Positions 1 to 12,800 of a DNA stretch of 64,000 bases are shown one piece after another. The position numbers were made by a program, and so were the translations under genes. The notes below the pieces were generated by a model that saw only the letters and a list, made by a program, of their open reading frames with translations, was not told the DNA's origin and did no database searches. The stretch's first letter is position 1. Each line of letters opens with the position of its first letter. Origin of the DNA: Metellina segmentata (lineage: Eukaryota > Arthropoda > Arachnida > Araneae > Tetragnathidae); the NCBI GenBank assembly GCA_947359465.1, contig OX375873.1, positions 39,032,437 to 39,096,436 on the forward strand, read 5' to 3'.

Positions 1-709
1 TTTACGTACACTCTTTCAAAACATTTTCGGGGAATGAAGTTGAAATACAGAAATCAACAGTCGAATCTGAAGAGCGATTCAGAAGCAAAATAATTTAGAA
101 TAGAATATAGGTCATGTTAAATCTGAATAGAGATAAGGAGATCTACCTATAAAAAACTGATGGTGCGTAACTTGATTTCTACATCAAAATAAATTTGTAA
201 TTCACAAACTCCAAGCTCCGAGGATTTCAAGTGTTACAATCGAGTGCAATGTAATGCAATCCATTGCAAATGTAGTGCAATCAAGTGCAGTGCCTTATTT
301 TGCATAAAATATATTATTCGTATTTATTGTGATATAATTTTGCACCTAAAAGAATACGATTAATCATAATTAAAGAAAGGTGTCCAGGTCACAAACTGCA
401 TTTACTTTTCTCATTCTAAAATCAGATTCCTCTGTAAGAATTCATCATTATCTCTAACAAATATGTGGCACATACCTAGATACGGACATAAATTCAGAAT
501 TTGAAAAAAAATTCCCCAGATCCAGGGATTTTAAATGCTACAATCGAGTCAAAAAGTGATGTCTTTTCTAGATGTATTGTACAAATTTGTATTATTTCAG
601 ATGAAATAACTTAATTTACTCGAAATTAAAGACGAGTACCATAACTTCATTAACTTCTCATTCAAAAATCAGATGACTTCATCATAATCGCAAAATTTAT
701 TTTTCTCAG
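1..709. repeat. Diverged tandem duplication in intron before SLC5 exon a
   Basis: Two diverged copies of about 250-300 bases follow each other. Shared landmarks are 'tacaatcgagt' (235-245 and 539-549), 'attaaag' and 'aaatcagat' near each copy's end (about 420 and 669). The second copy runs directly into the splice acceptor at 709. No coding potential is visible. Confidence 0.45.
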
Positions 710-861
710 GGTGGAATGAAAGCAGTTTTATGGACAGACGTCTTCCAAGCATTGTTGATGTACCTTGGGATCTTTGCAGTTCTCATCAAGGGATTTATGG
801 ACGTAGGATTCACAAACGTTTTTGCCATAGCGTATGAGGGTGGCCGGATTAATACACCAGG
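710..861 (+). CDS. SLC5 exon a (first in window)
   Basis: Starts after the acceptor tttctcag and ends at donor GTATGT. It is read in frame from its first base and leaves two bases over. It encodes GGMKAVLWTDVFQ, a block diagnostic of SLC5 symporters, then a membrane helix (ALLMYLGIFAVLIKG) and the loop YEGGRINTPG. Because it begins in phase 0 in the middle of the fold, earlier exons must exist upstream of the window. Confidence 0.9.
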
Positions 862-3800
862 GTATGTAGTAACTTACTGATTAAATTATGTTTTCGTTAA
901 TGGTGTAACTCTTGTAAAACGTAGATGACCTCGGTTGATAGATACTAAGAAGCAAAAGGACTGATGGATACAGAAAATGTATATAGTGATCCCAGTAGGT
1001 GATTTTGTTTTGATAAACTCAGCACCACTACCGATATTGAATCAGAGCCAGAATTCTTCCGAAGGACGCCAATTATGGAAATATAGTGTTTGCATTTAGA
1101 CCGTCTCTAAATTTAACGAATAGAGTTATTTTTTAGGTTATTTTTAAGTTATTCCTTAGGACTCGAAGATAAAATAAATCGAACAAAAAGTGAAACTTGT
1201 GCTGTCATTTAACAAGATTTGTTAACAGCTATTGATAAAGCTGAAACCAATTTAAGATATTCAATTTGCTGATTGGTTATATTCAAAGACATATTGACTG
1301 TTCTGTTTTCTACTGTTTTAGCAAACAGTGGTAACTTCAATTTTTTTAAAGATTTTGTGTCTTGTTCTTAAAATCCCGGAGAGTTCTTAGGATGCTTTTA
1401 CAAAGCAACTTTTAGTGTATTCACAGACTGTGTATGGTTTGCCTCTCTTAGCAATCTCTTGACTAACACTAAAGCTTGCAACATTAACATTATTGGAAGA
1501 TTGCACCCAATGATTAAATACAGAACTTGGTTTTTCTTGACTCTTCTGAAGTTCCTCAACTGCTATCTTCCTCGCATCAACGGCGGGATATTTACTGCCA
1601 GCATTTGGTCGAAATCGATTCGTGTCAGAGCCGCGGTTTGCCGACCACTGCCTTAGGAATTGATGACCATCGTCATTAGCCCGTTGTGTTGCTCTAGTGC
1701 GACGTTAATTCAATTTACCTTATCTCCATTTTTTTGTGGACCGCTGTAGCCGATTTGGTAGATTCGCTACTAGCAACCGGGCAGTTGCGAGTATGAAACT
1801 AGATTCAACCAAAGACCAACGTGAAGTGCCCGTTAAGTCTGCCGTGTCCTAAAAAGTCGTCATTTTGGCGGAGTGTGGAATTTCAGAGAGGGAGGGTACT
1901 TGTTCAGGTGTTGATCTGCTATTGTATGATACTATCATACAGCCTTGATGAAAAAGCAGATGATCTTTGATTATTCCACTTCCAAAAAGGTGATAGGCTC
2001 AAGAAGGGAATGGGGCATCCATACGCAAAATTATGTACGGTGATGGCCTAGGGGATTACTTGTTTCATTCAACTCGTAATCAGTGCTGTCACTTCCAGCA
2101 GCTCCGTACGTTAAGCTGGAAGCCTAAATCAGCCCATACGACACCTATAGAAATGTTTATGTCTCAATAGGTCTCCTAATTTTACGGACAGTCGAGTTTA
2201 AAACCACGCAATAGTCTCCAAATCCATTATTTAACATTTATTGAAGGATTCATGGCTTAATAGAAAAGAAAGCTCTTGCAGAAAAGACGATGTGTGAATA
2301 TTCCCTCATTTTCCAATTTCCATTCAATAGTGCAAATAATTTTTTCCCCAGAAAATTATAAAATACGACCTTTTATTATTATCGAAATGTTACAACATTC
2401 GTATTAACCATCTGAGAGTCATGAGATTTCCAATTAATGTGGTATTGCTATTCCCCACAATATACGTAATGACTAATTAGCCACATCTCTATTGGTTATA
2501 ATCCAATAAAACATTCTATTGGTCAAGGTCTAAGCAGATTACATGTGGGAGCTTTAGAATACAACAAGAGTTGTAATAGTTACATCTTATCAAGTATTTT
2601 ATTAATAGGGGGCTCGCCCTCTGCTCGCTGACGCTCGCCAACCCCTGGAGGATTGCTTTACAATCCTCATTGGTTCGCTGAGCGAACCTAACTCGCTTCG
2701 CTTGCATCAATAAGAACCTGTGTCCTAGCAGAAGGGATTGTTTACAAAATATAATATTCCAAAAAATATTTTTCAAATATAAACTTGTGATACAGAAAAG
2801 TTTTACAGTACCTCTGGAATCAGAACTCGAACAATTTGGAACTCAAATGAAAACTTTGAGCAAATTTTGACTCGAAGTCTGAGCTCTGCTTTGGAAATAG
2901 AATACCCAGCACGTTGTTTGTTCGCTGAACAGCTAGACTAATATTCATATTTTTTTCAATAAAATTTCATCCGATAACGCTATAAATTCAGTTGAGGCGT
3001 GAGGATTCGTGGTAAACAAGCAATCGTACAGTGTTGACAAAATGTGATAAAAAATAACGTCTTTATTGTGCGCCACGTAAGGGAATTATACATGGTATTA
3101 TAGCTCGAACTGTTTTTTCATTGTTGAGAATTGAACGATTACGACACAAAAATAAAGCTGATTTAAAAAAATAGTATGTTCAATTCTTGTTTTTCCGCTT
3201 CTAATACTATGAGCTTAAATGTGTGATATATATTATTATTAGTGTTTCGCTGCAGAAAATTTATTTCAGTCTAATTCCTTATCAATTAGATTTACAAATT
3301 TAACACAAAAGTATTATAAAATGACCATAAAAATAAAATCTTGATATTCCATTATCGACACAATTGTGGCATCTGCAAAGCATTTGGTGCACTTTCTAGC
3401 TTTTCTGTGAAAACTGTTTTAGTAAAACAAGTGATGTATCAATATGCTTTTTTAAAAGTCCCCTATTTAAGTAGTATTTTGTAACAGAATCGAATTGGAT
3501 GCAACTACTCGATACACCATATGGAACATCATGTTGCAAGGAATCGTGCTATCGATGTCTTCGTTCAGTGCAAATCAAGTTCAGGTGCAGAGAATGTTGA
3601 CAGTTAAAAACATTTCCAGAGCTCGACAGTAAGTATTTGAATATGTGTTCTCCTTTCGTGTTAACTTTGATAAGTTAAATGAATATCAAACTTTTATTAT
3701 ATACATTGTTTAAGGGGGCTGTATGTAATACATTTCTGGAAAGAGTTACTTTGGTAACGTAAATTCAACTTCTTTCGGAGGTGAATGAATCACGCCATTT

Positions 3801-6800
3801 TACCTTACTATGATGAATGAATGCTAATAGAATTATTTTGTATTTCACATCAGAATAAGTAAGTTAAAATAACAATGCGTGTTAAACTAATGCATAAATT
3901 GGTTTGTGCATAAATTTGTGGTTATTAAAATTATTTTTTCTTAACATAAAGTTAATTTTTTTAAATCTACACATTTTTTTATTCCAAATACGACCATCCA
4001 TACAAGCATTTTTGAATATATTTTAGTCAATCCTTATCTTTAATATCTTAACAATTTTTAGTGTCGTAACAATCTTTAATATCTTAACAATCTTAATATC
4101 CTAACAATCTTAATACCTTAACAATCTTAATATCTTAACAATTTTAATATCTTAACAATCTTAATATCTTTACAATCTTAATATCTTAACAATCTTAATA
4201 TCTTAACAATTTTAATATCTTAACAATCTTAATATCTTAAACCATTTTAGTAGCTGATACTTCTAACTAATTAAACATTCTTTGATGGCTCATTTTAGTT
4301 CTGAACAGTGTAAAGTAATGAATTACTTATTTTTCAGCTCCTTATATTTGAGTATTCCAATGGGAGTTTCCTTTCATCTACTCAACTGTTTGGCAGGGAT
4401 TGTGATTTATGCTTACTTCGCTTCATGTGATCCAATGACATCATCCACACATTCTATTTCATCCGCAGATCAAGTACGTATTCATTTATTTTTTATGTAA
4501 GGTACCTGAACTGCAAAAAATTCCCAAACCCAATTAAATATCTAAAAACATCGAATGAAGAAAGATTAATAGTCCATTCAATTTTGATTCAAAATAGGCC
4601 AGATATATACATCCTAGAAAAGTAGACATTTTGATTTATCAAAAAAAATCTTAACCATTTTCACGTGTTTTTAATATTTATTAGTCAAATTTCGGAATTT
4701 TTAAAAATTGTACTACTATTCTAACTAAGGTTTCATCTGTTGGTCTTGTAAAAATCAGATTGACTACCCGTTGTTGTTTTCAATACAGTTCCACCTTTGT
4801 ATACCCTCTAGAACACCTAGGTGGTGTTCGTGGACATACATGCCTATGTGAATACGGTACCCCCGTTAAATCTTTTGTAAAACGTTTGACCTTGTATACT
4901 TTATCCCAAAATATTCTGAGAAATAATCGTGATGAAAGTTGAGAAAATGTAACTTCAAGCTCATATTATACTAGAGTGCTTTTGTTTTTATAGGACGTTT
5001 CCAAACGCTCCTTCTAAGATAGTGGAAAACTTACGTTAAGCTAAACTTTCTTCACTCGGTATTCCCAGCATGCTTATTTCGATTTTGAACGATATTGTTC
5101 CTATCCGAATCGCCAATAATTTTGTAAAACCCTATAATAATTGTATAATTCACATTCCCTATTGGGTATAATTAAAAGCATTAACCTTTCGAAATCTAGA
5201 TTCATCATAACTTTTTTAAACGAGACCAGACATTCATATGTATCTGATTTACGTTTAGTCCTTTGTTGATGTGCATAAACTTTTATAGCTTGTTTCTGTT
5301 TCCCCCGAGAAAGACTCCCTCTATAAAGTCTGCATCTGTTTATTGTGTTAAAATCCTACTCTCTTCCTATCATATCCTATTTCCCTTTGAGGATGCTTGA
5401 ATCAAGGTATTCAAGTTTGTCACATTGTCACACTTCTAACACTTGGGAAATATATTTCTAAAATATTTAATTGTTTTTGAGAATATCTATACTGGTAAAT
5501 ATTGTGTTGCGTACATTAGCAAAATTGAGTCATTGTCATTACTCAAAACCGTCATAGTCATATCATCAAAAAATTAAATTGAGTCATCACCACTACTCAA
5601 CATGAACACGCCCTGTTTCCATAGCGACCACCACCATTCATACTTGATGTCGGTGACAGTTCTCATGGTAAACAAGAGAGTAGATACATTCTGGTTTTTT
5701 TTATACTCACACGGTTAAAGAACATGTTTAATTGAATTTTAAATGTACAATATAAAAGAAATATACCTATATACAATACATGAAATAAGAAATATTCATA
5801 TATACAATACATGAAATAAGAAATATACATATATACTATATATGAAATAAGAGATACACATATAAACTATAAATTAATAAGAAATATATATACAATACAT
5901 GAAATAAGAAATATTACTGTGATCAAAAAGTACCCGTAATAATGTCACAAAACAAGAGGTATCAATTCATTGGTCAAAATTTATTACATCTCCTTCAAAG
6001 TAATCTCCTTCGCCTTCAATGCACTTGTACCAACGTTTTTCCCTAATCTTCAAAATATACCTGAAAGAAGTTTTTGTGAAACCCCTTCAGTGTTCGTATC
6101 GAATTTTCTTCTATTATATCAATAGACTCAAAACGGTGACCTGACCACGAAGAGGTAGTTTCACCCGTAGAAATAAGAAACGGAACTCGGTGCCAAATCA
6201 GGTGAATACGGAGCTTGTGGAGCCGTATTTATTGAATGCTTTGTCAAAAAATCACGAGTAATAATGGCATTGTGAGAAGGCGCATTATCGTGATGCAAAA
6301 CCCATGAGTTATCTCGCCACAGTTCAGGAAGTTTTCGACTTGTCGTTTCGACGAATGGTATAGGAACTTGTCCAATAATGTCTCTTATTGTTAGAAGACG
6401 ATCACTTAACACCAATTCTCTGATCTGATTGACATGTTGATCATTTGTCGAAGTGGATGGTCACCAAATAGCGAATCATCTAGGATGGATTCTCTACCCT
6501 CTTTAAACTTTTTATACCAATCAAATACTGATGTTTTTGATAAACAGTTGTCCGTAGAAAGCTTTTTGAAACACTTCAAATGTGCTTGTAGCAGAAATTC
6601 CACAGCGGAAACAAAATTTAATGCGCGTTCTTTGCTAAGTTACGGAGGTTTGCTCATTCAGCATTCTGGAAAATTAACGAGTTGAAAATTCTTCTCTTAT
6701 TAAAGTATCTGACTACGTTCGGAGTATTTTTTTTTTCTCAAATGATTCAATAGCACTGTTTTTTTCTTTCAAAAGTTGAATGAGAATTTAAAAAAAAAAA

Positions 6801-9800
6801 AAAAAAAACACTGCAAAACTCGGAAAAAAAAAATGTTTTAAAAAATAAATGCCAAAAACTGTCTTGTTTTGGTCATAAAATGATGTTTACGAAAAACACT
6901 CCAATTTTCTCACTCGTCACAATATTAACATAAAACTTTACACTAAGACTCTTAAATATATAAGCTAGTGGCTGAAGCTGGATATAAGCTGAATTTTATT
7001 CTAATCTGGAGATATAAGGGATGATGCAAAAATTATATGAATTTGAGAAATTTTTCTGTACAACATAAGAACGAAGTGACTGAAAATTTTTTCTAGTAAG
7101 GATACACATAAAATCCAACTTTAGGCACTAAAATATACATATAAGAACCATAATATCAAATTTCAAAAAAATATATATTAATTACTTTTTTAACCATCGT
7201 TACCGGGCAATGATTTGGTTGAAAACAGCATTCAGAGAAAAAAACATTTAAGGATTGAAAAGCAATTTTTTGAATACTCATTTTTATCTATTTGCTCTAA
7301 AATTAAATTTTGGCTGGAACATAGTACAACTAAAAATCATAAACTGTAACATAAATGTTTAAAATCCTGCGGGAAACCAAAACCTGAACCAACTTCCGGC
7401 GCGCAAAGAGAACTTCCGGTTTTAAAAGTTTGCATCAAGGTTTTTTCAAATTGAAATCTCTCAACTTTTGTTTTCGTTAGAGACAAAACAAAAATAGTTT
7501 TGGAAAGAGAAGAGTTCATATTTTAGGAATATAGAATTTAAAAAAATTCGAAATTTTGGTCAAAAATTGACTTTTTAACGTAGCCTTAAAAACAAATTTA
7601 TTTTCAGACGATAAAATTAAATAAATCTCTGATTGTTGTCACATGTTTTTATAAGTCGTAAAAATATCTCTCTATCTTTAAAAAAAAAAAAAAAAAAAAA
7701 ATTACCACCGCCACCGCAGGATTGAAAACTCGTTTTTTTTGCTCGATTCTTAGACGGTTTCCCGAGAAAGTACGGATAAGAAAATTACAAGATTAACATG
7801 GTTTGTTCAAAATTGTACAGGGAGCAAGACGGAAAAGATTTTTTTTTCCAATGTGGCTATTAGTTTAGGGTTTATTAAGTGTCAAAGTTGAAAGAGTGAA
7901 ATTTCTAACGCGAGTGAGCAAAAGACGTATAAATTCAATTAATCTTCAATTGGTAATTTTTGTAGTGTAACTCCAAATGTGAATTTTTGCACGAAGTCGA
8001 GTTTTTTTAGAAATTTTTTGGTTCCTAATAATATATATATTTTTTAATTCGGGAAAAATTGGGACCTTTTTGTTATTAAAAAAAACTGTCATATCTAAAT
8101 TTTACTACTATTAGCTTTTAAATTTGAAAACATCGCAGCAAACCGTAGAATGTTCTCTTTATTACTTTACAATTATTTTTGAAATTGGTTCACATAAATA
8201 AATTAGATGCGATGAAATGTATAATCTCGAGATAGTGTTCAAATTCTTCCTAGCGCAGACGCGCAGAGAACCAACGTCAAACGCCTTTCATGAAACCGAG
8301 GCTCACGGCAATGACAGCTGTGACGTCAATGAACGGAGGTGATTTGACTCTAGACGGCAATGGCAGGGGCAGGTTAGGCCGTCGCAGGAGATTAACTTTG
8401 CGATATTAGTGTTGGTTTGCGAAGCAATCTCCGGGGATTGGCGAGCGTAGGCAAGCAGGGGGCGGAGGTTTCGCCGTAGTATGCGGGCCACTTGGCGGGA
8501 CGGATGTGACGTCATCAAAAGGGGCGTGGCTAGTGACGTCACTTCCGTCCCGCCAAGTGGCCCGTATACTGCTTACATATGTACAATACATGAAATAAGA
8601 AACATACATATATACTATACATGAAGTAAGAAATATACATATATACAATACATGAAATAAGAAATATACATATATACAATACATGAAATGAGAAATATAC
8701 ATATATACAATACATGAAATAAGAAACCAACCACTATCCACAAAACACATTTCAAGGTCGTGTAAATAGTTTGATATGTTCTTGATTATATTTGTTCTTG
8801 ATCGATAATAAAATTAGGGTACTTATCGAAATTCTGGAGTCCATTGTCTTTATGTGTTGATGTTACTCAGTGTAAAATATTCCTCTTTGAACGGTTTACA
8901 GCTTTTACCTTACTACATGATGAAAGCCCTTGGTGCATATCCAGGTCTCCCAGGATTGTGTATTTGCGGCGTGTTCAGCGCTTCACTGAGTACAGTGTCT
9001 TCAGCAGTCAACTCTCTCACTGCAGTAACCATGCAGGATCTGGTAAAGCCTTTCATGTTATCCAGAGGTATCTCACAGAAGAAGACGGCTTTCGCCGCAA
9101 AGGCTATAAGTTGGTGAACAAATTGCTCTTTTTTCTTAATATGCCTTTTTTCCCTTGGATTATTTCCATGGAGACCACGTGTTTCTACCATATGAAATTT
9201 TAAGAATGTGAATTAATCTGAATACACCTCACGAAACACTTGACACGGACAATGATTGGAATTTTTCTCTCGGTTTTAATATAATGTATTAATATCTATT
9301 GAAATAGTTTTATAATTAACTAGACCTTTTAGAATACCTGTCATAAGAACTACGTGCGAAAATTTATTTTTTGAAAGTGTAGTCTCATGATGAACCTCAT
9401 TACAATTATTTGAATATTAATTTTTTATGAGTCCACACTATTAATTTTTGAAAGAGGAATCTTTTTTATGAAACTGCAGACGCACTTTTTGAGAATGAAG
9501 TTTTTTTTATGAACTTTAAAGTTTTAGTGAACTTTAAAGTGTTTTTAAGACGAACTCTTAAGGCTTTTCGTATTCGATACCATTTTTTTTTATTCCTCGA
9601 CTGCGGAATTTTTTAGTAACAAAGTCTGAATTTATCTCAAATTATTTTAGTATTGATGAATCTCTATCTATGAATATCTAAAAAGCATGAAATTTTTTTA
9701 ATTCAAAAGTTAAATCTTAATTTTGCTTCATCTTGGCATCTGATTCATTGAAAAAATTAATCTACTTACTTTTGTCAATCTTAAAATCAGGTATTCCATA

Positions 9801-12800
9801 TTCCATGTCTTTATCCTATTTGTACCTTCGTTATATCTAAAAAGCATACTTCATCGGCATACAAGTGAAACACACTAAGTCAAGTTTTTGAGACATCAGG
9901 TTTTTTTTTTTGGCTTTTCGTGCTATTGATCCCGAATTTCACTGTCTTAAGACTGATTAAATCCCTTAAATCCTTTTTTCTTGCATGAAAGTTAGATTCG
10001 TTCTTGATAAACATACTTATTCAGTATAGTATAGTGATTCTCGAGTGTTTCCCTTTCGTTTCCTCAGAAGTATTTTTTTTTTGACCTAGTGTGTTTTTCA
10101 CTTACAAACCGACAAATTGTATACATAGTTATTGTTAATTTTGTGTATAAATAAATAGGAAATTAGTGTATAGATAAATAATAATTTATCTTCAATATGC
10201 TGCTTGAAATTGGTTGCAATTGATGAAAGAGTATTCCACTTGCTTTAAAATCTATAGCTGTGGTGATTTGTTTGTTTTAATTACAGTAAATGTGATGAGT
10301 TCAATTTCTTACCAATTTTAGATTAGTCACGACTGAACTATTTTTCGAGAATTACTTTCTACTTGAAGGATACTTGTATCGAATGAATATGAAATGTGTT
10401 ATTTTTCAAAAGAGTATTTTACAAAACAATTTATAGTAACTTAAATTGTTTTGAATGTCTCTTTGAGGTGTTTGGTTTCTTATTTCTTTTCAGCTCTTTT
10501 TTACGGTTTTCTGTGCGTCATGTTGACGTTCTTAGTGGCTACGTTTGGTAATTTAGTCCAATCATCGCTGACGGTTTTCGGTATGCTCGGAGGACCCGTT
10601 TTGGCTGTGTTCTTATTAGGAATGTTGACAAGAAGATCAAACGAAAAGGTAAATAATCTAACTTTATTTCCTTACCATTTCTGCTTGACATTGATGACGG
10701 GTGCCAAGATTGAATCGAAAGCATAAAATTCCAATGCCCATCTTTAGACAACCTTATAAATCAATAAGGTTCACCATTGCTTCCTTCCTCAAGGCCAGTA
10801 AGGTTCAAATACCTTTTTGCCTAGAATTAACCTTCCTGGTGGTTGACTCCACAACGAATCTCGTCATAATCAAAACTGACCAGTTTTTAATGGACGAGAT
10901 ATCTGGTCATTAGAAGAAAACTGACCAGATCTCGACAAAGTAAAAAAATTCATATTATCTCGATGACGGGGAATACATTCAAAATAATGCCGATTTTGTG
11001 ATGATTAGCAAGACCTGAATGATCGAGATATCTCGTTAAAGTCACTTGTAGGGTTCAGAAGCCTACACTATTGCGCCCAATCTTGGCTACTCTGTGTGAA
11101 TGAACCAAACGCTGTCTAGGATCTTGAGGCTGTCTTTTTACAAACTGCTAGAAAATGACAGACAGAAAAATGATAGATAATAGCTCATGGATCAACTGTG
11201 CATATTATCTGGATTGTATACTAACCTCAGTAAAAAACATTGTACACAGGAAAGTAGTATTTGTGCTTAATGCCCCCATTGTGCATCAGCACCATTAACC
11301 AATCGTAGCACGAAACTATTTGAGGGTGATTGAGCTTTATAAGTCAACTAGCCACTGGGTGGCTAGCCCGTGGTGTAAGGTATTAATCTAGTGTAAAATT
11401 TTCCACAGATTTCAAATCCGTTGAAGATATATTCAATGAAAAAATTATTTATTTAAAGAAAATCATATTTTTAGGTAACAATCTAAACTGTAATTTTCCG
11501 CAGATTTCAAATCCTTTGACATTTTTACTCTATCTTTAACGGTCCGGGAGATAGAAAAAAGAACTTTGACTCCAGTTAAGATTTATGGTCTGGGTGGAAA
11601 ATCATTCATCGCGTAAAATCAAAGCGTAAACGAAAAAAATAATTTTCTACTCGTTCCGTCGGTTGAAAAAAAAAACTGGCCATAATTCCAAACCCTGACT
11701 GCAAGGTCGCATGAGCGGAAAAAGTTCTCCGCATTTGAAAAAACAATGGAGAATAAATCTATGAAATTCATTTAAACATTTTCTAGATTGAATTTTAAAA
11801 TTCGCCGAGACCCAAAAATTGCAAATAATACGGACTACCTGTGTGCCAAATCTCATTGCTGTATGTGCCATAGAATCGTCAGGATTTTACGGCCCCAAAC
11901 AGACAAAACAAACACTTTCTTTTATAATAGTAGAGATTAGGTTTTACGTTGTTTTTTCCCCTCAAAGACAGTAAAGATCAAATAATTTTTTGATTTAAGT
12001 TAAGAAACAACATAAAAAAGACGCAATTCCCCTCAATCTTGACAACTCTATGGGGAGGATCCAAGTGCTGTCCTGGAACTTGAGGCTGTCTTTTACAAAC
12101 TGCTAGAAAATGAGAGACAGAAAAAATGATGGACAATAGTCTATGGATCAGTAGTGCATAGTATCTGGACTGTATACTAACCTCGGTAGAAAGCATGGTT
12201 CAGGGAAGTAGTATATGTGCTAAATGCTCCCATTAGGCATGAAAAAAGCCATAAACTAAACATAGCAAGTAACTATTTGAGACTGAGAGTATGTAGCATC
12301 AACAGTTTCTGGTTGACTTTCTGCAGTGAAAGTCAAGGACATTAAAATTGAAACTGTGTGTCACTCAGATTTACATTAAAAAATTAATCGGTTTTGCTTC
12401 AGATCTTAAAGATTTTGTTTTCTCGTTGTATTTCTGCATCACTCATAGATACTGATGCTTGTTGTTTTAACATTTTAGTCAATTACAGACAATAATGTTG
12501 TAAATACACACGAGAAGAAAAAAACATGAAGAAATTCACGAGACACCTTAAAGTCTGTCTATTTTTGACTTACTGGTATTAGATACAAGTCACTGTTGCT
12601 TGATATAATTTCAGATTTAATGTAACTATCACTCAAATTAATATCATATTAAAATAAATTTTACTGTAAAGGCTAAAGAATTAATATTCTGGAAAAGTAC
12701 AGTAAGTATAACTATCTATTTTGCACATGTTCATGAGCTATACAATATCCTTCTAAAATATTTCTCAATAAATATCATGAGAGTGTCAACAAATCCTTAA

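Noticed and set aside
4041..4245. Regular repeats that could be mistaken for a CRISPR array
   Set aside because: Units are directly contiguous, AT-rich and lack unique spacers; the genome is eukaryotic.
8406..8750. Overlapping minus-strand ORFs rich in Tyr, Phe, Ile and Cys
   Set aside because: They are translations of the 31-bp minisatellite and the palindrome; the periodic peptide is an artefact.
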